Shown here piece after piece: positions 53,351 through 60,672 of a stretch of 64,000 nt of DNA. The DNA comes from Mycolicibacterium rutilum. GTDB lineage: Bacteria; Actinomycetota; Actinomycetes; Mycobacteriales; Mycobacteriaceae. Numbering within the stretch: position 1 is the first letter of the stretch; every line of letters begins with the position of its first letter. The position numbers were made by a program, and so were the translations under genes. The notes beneath the pieces were generated by a model. It was given only the letters and a program-made list of their open reading frames with translations, was not told the DNA's origin and did not search any database. The stretch lies in the NCBI RefSeq assembly GCF_900108565.1, contig NZ_LT629971.1, forward strand, positions 744,001-808,000, written 5' to 3'.

Positions 53351-55176
53351 TCGGTCACCGTCAGGCCCAGGCCGCGCAGCAGCGGGATGGCGGACTTCGT
53401 GACGTCCTCGTCGGTGATGGTCATCAGCTCTTCATCGGTGAAGTCGTGGTCTTGTCCCAGTTGCGGTGAGTGGTCGAGGCGGTACTCGCGCTCCTCCTCG
53501 GAACGCTCGACCAGGTTGCGCACGAAGCGGCCGTTGCCGGCGATGTCGAGGTTGCGCCGCTGCACGCCGGCGGCGTCCGCCGTGGTGGCCTCGGCCAGTT
53601 GACCGAACAACGCTTCCATGTGTGCCAGCGCGGCGGGTTCGAAGACGCTGTCGCGCTTTTCGGCCATCCGCACCGCGATCTCGACCAGTTCGTGCGGCGT
53701 GTAGGAGGGGAAGTCGATGCTGCGGGTGAACCGCGAACGCAGGCCCTCGTTGGTGTCGAGGAACGCGTCGAGGTCCTTGCGGTAGCCGGCGATGATGACG
53801 ACGAGGCGTTCGCGGTCGTTCTCCATGCGGGCCAGCAGTGTGTCGATGGCGACCAGGCCGAAGTCGTTCTTGGCGCCGGTCGACACCAGCGCGTAGGCCT
53901 CGTCGAGGAACAGCACACCGTCGAGCGCGCTGTCGATGATCGCGTTGGTCTTGGCCTCGGTTTCGCCGATGTGCTGGCCGATCAGGTCGGCGCGGTGCAC
54001 CTCGCGGACCGTCTCCTTCTTGAGAATGCCCAAGCCGCAATAGATTTTGGCGACGACGCGAGCGATCGTCGTCTTACCGGTACCGGGCGGGCCCGCGAAC
54101 ACCAGGTGGTTGGTGCGCTGCGCGACGGTCAGCCCACGCTCCTGGCGGCGCAGCGCCATCGCCACCGAACTCTTCAACCGGGCGACCTGGTACTTGACCT
54201 CTTCGAGGCCGATGAACTCGGCGAGTTCGGCCTCCGCCTCGACCAGCAGGTGCGCCTTGCGCTCCTTGGCGCCGGGGTCGACGAAGTCGGCCTCGGTCGG
54301 CTCGGTCGCGGGGTCCCACGGGTCGATGCGGCCCTCGATGCGGGCGGCGGTGGTCGGGACGATGCCATACGAGCTGTCCGACAGCGCCAGCTCGACCTCG
54401 TGGTTCTCCGGGTTGGCGGCGTACAGCTCGGCCAGCACGTCGGCGGCCTCGAGGTCCTCACCCTGCGCACGCAGCGACAGCGCCTTGACCAGCGTGCCGT
54501 CCACGGTCGCGACGTCGATGGGGCCCGCCGGCTCCTCGAGATACGACAGCGCGGGGGCGAACATGCCCAGTCGGGCCAGCGAGGTGCCCAGCGCGACCCG
54601 CACGGCGTGCGCGGTGGTCTCGTCGAGCGTGTCGTCGGTGACGACCGGGGTCAGCAGGCGCACCACGTCGGACCAGCGCTCGGTGCGGAAGTACATGGCC
54701 GCCCGCACCCAGCGGGCCTGCAACCAGCTCGGCCGACGCGCGATCAGCGGTTCGACCAGTTTGTCGGCGCCCGCGTAATCGCCTGCGTCACATCGGGTCA
54801 CCGCGTACGCGAGACAGAAGTCGTCGGACGTGGCAGCTGAGAACTGCAGATAGAGGCCGGTGTCGTACGTGAAGGCCAGATCGCCGTCGGTCAGGTCCAC
54901 GTGCCGCTGCAACACTCCCGCGGTCGCGACCGTCTGCCAGACGGCTTCCAGCACCCGGGGGCTGGTGTCGCCCGCGGCGGCCAGGCCGATCCAGGCGTCG
55001 CACTGTTCGCGCGCGATGCGCGTCAACTCGGCGAAGCCGGACCGCGCGGCGGCCGGATCCGGTGGGCGTCTGCGGTCGTGGACGGACAGGCCCAGGGCCC
55101 GACAGCACGTGGCGAACCGATTCACCACGTCGTGGTCGACGCGCGAAGTCGCAGCAAATTCAGTTGGTAGCGGCAC
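53347..55176 (-). CDS. eccA3: ESX-3 cytosolic AAA+ ATPase EccA3
   Basis: A 609-residue CbxX/CfxQ-type AAA+ ATPase. An N-terminal TPR-like helical domain (about 15-290) precedes the ATPase, with Walker A AGPPGTGKTT at 361-370, Walker B VLFLDEA with Asp425-Glu426, and the arginine-finger region RSRFTRSIDFPSYTPHELVEIAV. It acts in the cytoplasm on PE/PPE-EspG complexes. A GTG start at 55176 follows GGGGAGA. It is the first gene of the operon, 46 bases downstream of the iron-box dyad. Confidence 0.94.
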   Translation of the reverse strand: MPLPTEFAATSRVDHDVVNRFATCCRALGLSVHDRRRPPDPAAARSGFAELTRIAREQCDAWIGLAAAGDTSPRVLEAVWQTVATAGVLQRHVDLTDGDLAFTYDTGLYLQFSAATSDDFCLAYAVTRCDAGDYAGADKLVEPLIARRPSWLQARWVRAAMYFRTERWSDVVRLLTPVVTDDTLDETTAHAVRVALGTSLARLGMFAPALSYLEEPAGPIDVATVDGTLVKALSLRAQGEDLEAADVLAELYAANPENHEVELALSDSSYGIVPTTAARIEGRIDPWDPATEPTEADFVDPGAKERKAHLLVEAEAELAEFIGLEEVKYQVARLKSSVAMALRRQERGLTVAQRTNHLVFAGPPGTGKTTIARVVAKIYCGLGILKKETVREVHRADLIGQHIGETEAKTNAIIDSALDGVLFLDEAYALVSTGAKNDFGLVAIDTLLARMENDRERLVVIIAGYRKDLDAFLDTNEGLRSRFTRSIDFPSYTPHELVEIAVRMAEKRDSVFEPAALAHMEALFGQLAEATTADAAGVQRRNLDIAGNGRFVRNLVERSEEEREYRLDHSPQLGQDHDFTDEELMTITDEDVTKSAIPLLRGLGLTVTE

Positions 55177-55221
55177 CCGCCGTGGTCTCCCCGTAGTTAT
55201 CGCAGGCTAACTTTCCGCCCG

Positions 55222-55246
55222 AAGTTAGCATTGACTAAGCTAACTT
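55222..55246. promoter_or_regulatory. 25-bp dyad containing an IdeR-box-like sequence, eccA3 promoter
   Basis: Perfect arms AAGTTAGC (55222-55229) and GCTAACTT (55239-55246). The central 19 bases (55225-55243), TTAGCATTGACTAAGCTAA, match the mycobacterial iron box TTAGGTTAGGCTAACCTAA at 14 of 18 non-central positions. A third half-site GCTAACTT lies at 55207-55214. ESX-3 repression by iron-loaded IdeR is established in mycobacteria (Zur also acts in M. tuberculosis). Confidence 0.8.
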
Positions 55247-55285
55247 GTACAGACGTACCCCGGGAACCGCGACCGGCGGCGTGCC

Positions 55286-56170
55286 CTATCCTTTGACGGC
55301 GCTGACCAGGCTAATTGTTCCCGTCATCACCGCAGCTTCGGAGCCCTCGGCCGGTACCGGGCGGCCGTTGATTCTTAGCCATTCTTGCAGCGGTGTGGCC
55401 TCGGCGCGCCACCCCCGGGCACCGAACCATCGGTCGGCGGGTTCGTGCTGCTCGTTGTAGACCAGGGTGAAGAACGCCTCGCCGCCCTCGGACTGCGCCT
55501 CTGCCCGCTTGGCCGCGAAGGCGGCGGCATCCATCGGCGCGGCCTCCTCCACCGCAACCCGACTGCCCGGCGCGGCCAGCGCGTCGATCCCGGCGAACAG
55601 CTCGCGCTGGGCGGCCGCGGGCAGATAGATCAGCAGGCCTTCGGCGATCCAGGCCGACGCCCGTGAGGCATCGAACCCGTTGTCGCGCAATGCTTTCGGC
55701 CAGTCATTGCGCAGATCGACGGCGATCTCGCGCCGGTCGGCGTTCGGGCGGCGCCCGGCCAGCACCTCCCGCTTGAAGTCGAGCACGCCGGGCTGGTCCA
55801 GCTCGAAGAGCACGGTGCCGTCGGGCCAGTCGAGCCGGTATCCGCGGGAGTCGAGACCGGCCGCCAGCAGCACGATCTGACGCACCCCGGCGGCCGCCGC
55901 GGCACGGAAGTAGTCGTCGAAATACCGGGTCCGGACGGCCTGGAAGTTCACGAAGTCGGCGCCGAACTGGCTCCTCAGCACGTGTTCGGGCGCCCCGCCG
56001 TCCAGCAAATCCGCCCATTCGCCGCCGACGGCGCGGCAGAAGACCTCGGCGAGCGGGTCCACGGCGACCGGGTCGGGCTTGTGCGCCTCCAGGGCGCGCG
56101 CCGCCGCGACGAACAGCGCGGTGGACCCGACGCTGGTGGTGATGTCCCAGGTGTCGTCATCGGTACGCAT
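55286..56170 (-). CDS. SAM-dependent methyltransferase (Rv0281-like, UPF0677/Ppm1 type)
   Basis: A 294-residue leucine-carboxymethyltransferase-like (LCM/UPF0677) protein, a family greatly expanded in mycobacteria. Motifs are [32 protein letters not shown], the SAM loop [16 protein letters not shown] and [17 protein letters not shown], then [11 protein letters not shown]. Substrate unknown. The ATG at 56170 begins MRTDDDTWD. It lies upstream of the ESX-3 promoter on the same strand, and the IdeR box separates them. Confidence 0.85.
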   Translation of the reverse strand: MRTDDDTWDITTSVGSTALFVAAARALEAHKPDPVAVDPLAEVFCRAVGGEWADLLDGGAPEHVLRSQFGADFVNFQAVRTRYFDDYFRAAAAAGVRQIVLLAAGLDSRGYRLDWPDGTVLFELDQPGVLDFKREVLAGRRPNADRREIAVDLRNDWPKALRDNGFDASRASAWIAEGLLIYLPAAAQRELFAGIDALAAPGSRVAVEEAAPMDAAAFAAKRAEAQSEGGEAFFTLVYNEQHEPADRWFGARGWRAEATPLQEWLRINGRPVPAEGSEAAVMTGTISLVSAVKG

Positions 56171-56205
56171 GCCGTCGGTTGTACGCCGCGACCCTGACAG
56201 TGCGC

Positions 56206-57093
56206 TCAGACCAGGGGACGACCTGTGCGCACGCGCCAGTCGAGGTCCTTGAGCAGCACGTTGAACGGGAACTGCCGGACGAACCGCGGCATCCGGTTGT
56301 AGACGCGGCCGACCGTCCACATGATCCGGTTGAACCGGCGCTGTTTGGCCGCGTCCCAGGGCAGGCCCATCTCGTCGCGGAACCGCTGCGGCAGGAACCC
56401 GGTGGTGATGAACAGGTTCACGGCGTCGGTGCGCTGCTGCAACCAGGCCGGCGGCTTGAGGTTGCCGATGCGGCCCGCCGCGATCGGCCACAGGTATTCG
56501 CGCACCGCGTCGTCGATGTGCACCTTGTCCAGCGACTGCTGCCAGTACTCGTCGAACGCCTTACGGTCGGCGGGCCACATCTCGGCGGGCACCTGCAGGG
56601 TGGTGCCGAGCGTCGCGCCCTCCCGGTAGTGGCGGTCGGCCGATTCGTCGTCCATCTCGCCGACGAAGATCCGGTAGACGTCGACGAAGCCCTTGTAGAG
56701 GCACGCCGCCACCCACAACTGCAGTTCCTTGTCGAACGCGTTGTATTCCACCGGGTCGCCCGGCCGCGAGTGCACCTGCGCATGCGACCAGTTGACCGCC
56801 CGCCGGTAGGTCGCCTTCTGCTCGTCGCTGCCGGCCAGCGCGACGGCGAGATACGTGAACGTGGTGCGCGCGCGCTTGATCGGGTGGCGGTCGGCGCGGC
56901 CCGACTCGACGCGGCTGTCCTTGACGCCGTACCCGACGCCGGGCCTGGCCAGTTCCATGATCACGTTCGCCGGACCCGACAGCAGGCCGATGCCGAGCAT
57001 CGCGTCGGCCGCGGGCACGTTGCGCCGCAGCGGCCGGTCGGGCAGCGCCGCGTCGTTGATCGCGCGTCCGACGTGGTCGACCGGTTCGGTCAT
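56206..57093 (-). CDS. MpaB/DUF2236 family oxygenase (Rv0276-like)
   Basis: A 295-residue all-helical protein of the DUF2236 (MpaB/latex-clearing-protein-like) family, whose characterised members are heme b oxygenases. Visible family motifs are [31 protein letters not shown], with the His in the predicted heme-binding helix, and [29 protein letters not shown]. The ATG at 57093 starts [11 protein letters not shown]. It is divergent from a TetR regulator 100 bases away. It is also 35 bases from the methyltransferase gene and probably cotranscribed with it. Confidence 0.8.
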   Translation of the reverse strand: MTEPVDHVGRAINDAALPDRPLRRNVPAADAMLGIGLLSGPANVIMELARPGVGYGVKDSRVESGRADRHPIKRARTTFTYLAVALAGSDEQKATYRRAVNWSHAQVHSRPGDPVEYNAFDKELQLWVAACLYKGFVDVYRIFVGEMDDESADRHYREGATLGTTLQVPAEMWPADRKAFDEYWQQSLDKVHIDDAVREYLWPIAAGRIGNLKPPAWLQQRTDAVNLFITTGFLPQRFRDEMGLPWDAAKQRRFNRIMWTVGRVYNRMPRFVRQFPFNVLLKDLDWRVRTGRPLV

Positions 57094-57120
57094 GGCAGCC
57101 CCTTCAAGCGCAAATGTGAG

Positions 57121-57130
57121 AACACGTGTT
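57121..57130. promoter_or_regulatory. 10-bp perfect palindrome, candidate TetR operator
   Basis: AACACGTGTT lies in the 100-base gap between the divergent MpaB-type gene (57093) and TetR gene (57194). Symmetry is limited to 10 bases, so the assignment rests mostly on position. Confidence 0.4.
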
Positions 57131-57193
57131 TCCTGATTCTGCTCCCGCCCGGTGACGGGTGTCAAGGCGCGGCCCGGGTGCCAAGATGGCGCT

Positions 57194-57796
57194 ATGGCAC
57201 AGGTCCGGCCCTACCGCGGCGTCGACGCGGCCGAGCGCCTGGCCCAGCGGCGGAACCGGCTGCTCGAGGCGGGCCTGGACCTGCTCGGCGCACGCGCGCA
57301 GGACCCCGCCGAGTTGACCGTGCGCGCGATCTGCGCCGAGGCCGGCCTCGGTGTGCGCTACTTCTACGAGAGCTTCACCGACAAGGACGACTTCGTCGGC
57401 CAGGTGTACGACTGGGTGATCGCCGACATCGCGACGACGACGCAGGCCGCGGTGGCGGCCGCACCTGCGCGTGAAGGTTCGCGCGCCGCGATGGCCAACA
57501 TCGTGCGGACCATCGCCGCCGACCGGCGGGTGGGCCGGCTGGTGTTCAGCTCGCACCTGTCGAACTCGGTGGTGCTGCGCAAACGCGCCGAGTCATTCAC
57601 GCTCATGGTCGGGTTGACGTTTCAGCACGCCGGGGCGCTGGGCGCCGAACGCAACGACGCGACCAGGGCGCTGGCGCACTTCGTGGTGGGCGGCGTCACC
57701 CAGACCCTGACCGCATGGCTGTCGGGCGAACTGGCGTTCGACGACGACGAGCTGATCGACCGGCTGGCGACCATGCTCGACGCGCTGGCGGCCTAG
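57194..57796 (+). CDS. TetR family transcriptional regulator (Rv0275c-like)
   Basis: A 200-residue TetR-type repressor. The N-terminal DNA-binding domain (about 15-65) ends in the typical LTVRAICAEAGLGVRYFYESFTDKDDFVGQVYDW, and a helical ligand domain follows. The ATG at 57194 is used. It is divergent from the MpaB-type oxygenase, a usual arrangement for local control; it could also influence the fadE6 region. Its end overlaps the convergent VOC gene by 4 bases. Confidence 0.85.
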   Translation: MAQVRPYRGVDAAERLAQRRNRLLEAGLDLLGARAQDPAELTVRAICAEAGLGVRYFYESFTDKDDFVGQVYDWVIADIATTTQAAVAAAPAREGSRAAMANIVRTIAADRRVGRLVFSSHLSNSVVLRKRAESFTLMVGLTFQHAGALGAERNDATRALAHFVVGGVTQTLTAWLSGELAFDDDELIDRLATMLDALAA

Positions 57797-58368
57797 GCGG
57801 TCACCCGCGGCCTGCGGTCCGCGGTGGTCTTGGGTGCGGTGACGGTGTCGTCATCGGTGAATTCCTTGGTCCAGCATGCGAATTCGAGCGTGATGCCGTC
57901 CGGGTCGAGGAAGTAGAACGAGCGGACGTACACGCCGGGGTGCAGGGTCGACGACACCTGCGCGGGGCTCTCGTCATGGTTGAGCACGGGACCGACCCGC
58001 ACGCCCTTGTCCTTGAGCCGTTGCCGGTACTCGTCGAACTTCTCGGCCGGTACGTGAAATGCCAGGTGGTTCATCGTGCTCACGGCGCTGACGATGTCGC
58101 CGATGCCGGGGATGGCCTCCGGCGAGGAGATGCCCGGCACCCGGTCCGGCGCGTCGGCGAACCAGAAGAACGCCACGCAGTCACCATTGCCCGCGTCGAA
58201 GAAGAAGTGCTGGCCCATCCCGCCCGGCAGGTCAAGCGATTTGATCAACGGCATACCGAGCACGTTGCTGTAGAAGTCCACGGTCCTCGCCATGTCCGAG
58301 CACACCAGTGCGACGTGGTTGATGCCACCGAGTTCGAATTCGGAATTGGGATTGTCGGGCCTGATCAT
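57793..58368 (-). CDS. VOC family protein (Rv0274-like)
   Basis: A 191-residue VOC protein resembling extradiol-dioxygenase-type members. GGINHVALVCSDMARTVDFYSNVLGMPL opens the first module (with the metal-ligand His), and MNHLAFHVPAEKFDEYRQRLKDKGV and VRSFYFLDPDGITLEFACW the second, giving a 2-His-1-Glu set. The ATG at 58368 is preceded by GAGGAGG; upstream codons are excluded on that basis. It is divergent from the hydrolase gene at 58541. Substrate unknown. Confidence 0.8.
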   Translation of the reverse strand: MIRPDNPNSEFELGGINHVALVCSDMARTVDFYSNVLGMPLIKSLDLPGGMGQHFFFDAGNGDCVAFFWFADAPDRVPGISSPEAIPGIGDIVSAVSTMNHLAFHVPAEKFDEYRQRLKDKGVRVGPVLNHDESPAQVSSTLHPGVYVRSFYFLDPDGITLEFACWTKEFTDDDTVTAPKTTADRRPRVTA

Positions 58369-58397
58369 CGGCGCCTCCTCAGGCGATTCTCTGGCCA

Positions 58398-58409
58398 AGA
58401 ACGCGTTCT
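58398..58409. promoter_or_regulatory. 12-bp perfect palindrome in divergent promoter region
   Basis: AGAACGCGTTCT lies 30 bases upstream of the VOC gene start and 132 bases before the hydrolase start. Its AACnnGTT core resembles sites of TetR-type lipid regulators such as KstR (T-nn-AAC-nn-GTT-nn-A), but the outer T and A are missing. Confidence 0.45.
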
Positions 58410-58540
58410 GAATCTAACATCGGGTTCAGTTCTCAAGCAATGAGGAACGGACCGGGCACTGCTATGACAATCGCATCTCGCGCACCGCTGCCGACGGTCC
58501 GTGGCGGGCACACCCGGACCGCGAGCGATTCGGTGGCGAC

Positions 58541-59683
58541 ATGACCAGGGCCCGCACCAGTTCCCAAACCCCCGGTGTGACACGCGAATTCGTGGGACTG
58601 GACTCCCCGACCGCCCGGCGGGCCGGCGCGGGAGGGCATCCGTGCCAGGGCCTCTACCACCGCGGCGTGGGGCGCAAGCCGAAGGTCGCGATGATCGCCA
58701 CCCACTACCAGATCGACTTCTCCGAGCACTATCTCGCGGACTACATGGCCACCCGCGGCATCGGCTTCCTCGGCTGGAACACGCGCTACCGCGGGTTCGA
58801 GAGCAGCTTCCTGCTCGACCACGCGCTGGTCGACATCGGTGTCGGGGTGCGCTGGCTGCGCGAGGTGCAGCACATCGAAACCGTTGTGCTGCTGGGTAAC
58901 TCCGGCGGCGGCTCGTTGATGGCGGCATACCAGGCGCAGGCCGTCGACCCACACGTCAACCCGCTGCCCGGCATGCGGCCCGCGGCCGGCCTCCACGACC
59001 TGCCGCCGGCCGACGGATACGTCGCCACGGCCGCGCATCCGGGCAGGCCCGACGTGCTGACGGCGTGGATGGACGCCGCCGTCGTCGACGAGAACGACGC
59101 GCTGGCAACCGATCCCGATCTTGACCTGTTCGCCGGGCACAACAGCCCGCCCTACTCGGCGGACTTCGTCGAGCGCTACCGGGCGGCCCAGGTCGCCCGC
59201 AACCACGCGATCACCGACTGGGCCGAAGCCGAACTCGACCGGGTCCGCGCCGCCGGCTTCTCCGACCGCCCGTTCACCGTCCTGCGGACCTGGGCCGACC
59301 CGAGGATGGTCGACCCCGCGCTGGAGCCGACCCGGCGGCCGGCGAATCTGTGCTACGCCGGAGTTCCGGTGCAGGCCAACCGGTCCGCGCGCGGAATCGC
59401 GGCGGCCACCACACTGCGCAACTGGATCGGGATGTGGAGCCTGCGACATGCGCAGACCCGGGCCGAGCCGCACCTGAACCGCATCACCTGCCCCGCCCTG
59501 GTGATCAACGCCGACCAGGACACCGGCGTGTTCCCCTCCGACGCGCAACGCATCTTCGACGCGCTCGCCAGCAGCGAGAAGACCCAGACCTCGATCGACA
59601 CCGATCACTACTTCACCACGCCCGGCGCGCGCAGCGAGCAGGCCGATACCATCGCGAAGTGGATCGCGAAACGGTGCCGATAA
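58541..59683 (+). CDS. alpha/beta hydrolase (Rv0272c-like)
   Basis: A 380-residue cytoplasmic alpha/beta hydrolase. MIATHYQIDFSEHYLADYMATRGIGFLGWNTRYRG forms the first strands, VVLLGNSGGGSLMAAYQ the nucleophile elbow with the catalytic Ser, and PALVINADQDTGVFPSDAQRIF with DTDHYFTTPG the Asp and His region. It overlaps the following 2-hydroxyacid dehydrogenase by 10 bases, and fadE6 follows that, so the three form an operon probably acting on acyl or hydroxy-acid compounds. Confidence 0.8.
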   Translation: MTRARTSSQTPGVTREFVGLDSPTARRAGAGGHPCQGLYHRGVGRKPKVAMIATHYQIDFSEHYLADYMATRGIGFLGWNTRYRGFESSFLLDHALVDIGVGVRWLREVQHIETVVLLGNSGGGSLMAAYQAQAVDPHVNPLPGMRPAAGLHDLPPADGYVATAAHPGRPDVLTAWMDAAVVDENDALATDPDLDLFAGHNSPPYSADFVERYRAAQVARNHAITDWAEAELDRVRAAGFSDRPFTVLRTWADPRMVDPALEPTRRPANLCYAGVPVQANRSARGIAAATTLRNWIGMWSLRHAQTRAEPHLNRITCPALVINADQDTGVFPSDAQRIFDALASSEKTQTSIDTDHYFTTPGARSEQADTIAKWIAKRCR

Positions 59684-60663
59684 GGGTTCTGGCGCACTAT
59701 GTCGCCGGGCCGAAAGCGGCTGAAGTCGTTGCACCCGAGACGGATTGGCTCGACATCCGCTACAGCGCCGAGGATGACGACGACACGTTCTACCGCGAGC
59801 TCGCCGAGGCCGAGGTGATCTGGCATGTGTTGCGCCCGCTGTCGGCAGCAGACCTGGCCGCGGCCCGGCGCTGCGTGCTGGTGCACAAGATGGGCGCCGG
59901 GGTGAACACCATCGACGTCGACGCCGCCACCGAGCTGGGCATCGCGGTGGCGAACATGCCGGGGGCCAACGCCCCGTCGGTCGCCGAGGGCACCGTGCTG
60001 CTGATGCTGGCCGCGCTGCGCCGGCTGCTCGACCTCGACCGCGCGACCCGGGCCGGGCGCGGGTGGCCGTCGGACCCGAGCCTCGGCGAGACCGTGCGCG
60101 ACATCGGCGGCTGCACCGTCGGGCTGGTCGGCTACGGCAACGTCGCCAAGACGGTGGAGCGCTACGTGAGCGCGATGGGCGCCCGGGTGCTGCACACCAG
60201 CACCCGCGACGACGGCCAACCGGGCTGGCGTCCGCTGCCCGACCTGCTGGCCGAGTCCGACATCGTGTCGCTGCACCTGCCGCTGACCGACCGGACCGCC
60301 GGGCTGATCGACCGCGCGGCGCTGTCGCGGATGCGCGACGACGCCGTGCTGGTCAACACCAGCCGCGGCGCGATCGTCGACGAGGCGGCGCTGACCGAAG
60401 CGCTGCGCGAGGGCCGGCTGGCCGCGGCCGGCCTCGACGTGTTCGCCACCGAACCGGTCGAGCCGGACAATCCGCTGCTCACGCTCGACAACGTCGTGGT
60501 CACGCCGCACGTCACCTGGCACACCGCCGACACGATGCGGCGCTATCTGCACCACGCACTGGACAACTGTCGCCGGCTGCGGGACGGCCGCGAGCTGGCC
60601 AACGTCGTGAACGGTATCGTGTCACCCAACCGACCGGTTAATAGGGACACTCCGTCACAGTGA
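59674..60663 (+). CDS. D-isomer-specific 2-hydroxyacid dehydrogenase family protein
   Basis: A 329-residue NAD(P)-dependent dehydrogenase. The nucleotide loop is GLVGYGNVAKTV (about 147-158), and the catalytic residues sit in LVNTSRGAIVDE (Arg region), the GLDVFATEP segment (Glu) and VVTPHVTWHT (His). The substrate-binding half has VHKMGAGVNTIDVDAATELGIAVANMPGANA. A GTG start at 59674 overlaps the hydrolase stop by 10 bases; open sequence upstream belongs to that gene. The exact 2-hydroxy acid is unknown. Confidence 0.85.
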   Translation: MPIRVLAHYVAGPKAAEVVAPETDWLDIRYSAEDDDDTFYRELAEAEVIWHVLRPLSAADLAAARRCVLVHKMGAGVNTIDVDAATELGIAVANMPGANAPSVAEGTVLLMLAALRRLLDLDRATRAGRGWPSDPSLGETVRDIGGCTVGLVGYGNVAKTVERYVSAMGARVLHTSTRDDGQPGWRPLPDLLAESDIVSLHLPLTDRTAGLIDRAALSRMRDDAVLVNTSRGAIVDEAALTEALREGRLAAAGLDVFATEPVEPDNPLLTLDNVVVTPHVTWHTADTMRRYLHHALDNCRRLRDGRELANVVNGIVSPNRPVNRDTPSQ

Positions 60664-60672
60664 GGTGCACGT

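Noticed and set aside
55245..55460. Plus-strand open frame starting inside the ESX-3 promoter
   Set aside because: It runs antisense through the methyltransferase gene, has no ribosome binding site and no family features.
57121..57130. KstR-type operator at AACACGTGTT
   Set aside because: The KstR core is AAC-nn-GTT; here the two bases after AAC are followed by GTG, and the outer T/A positions do not match.
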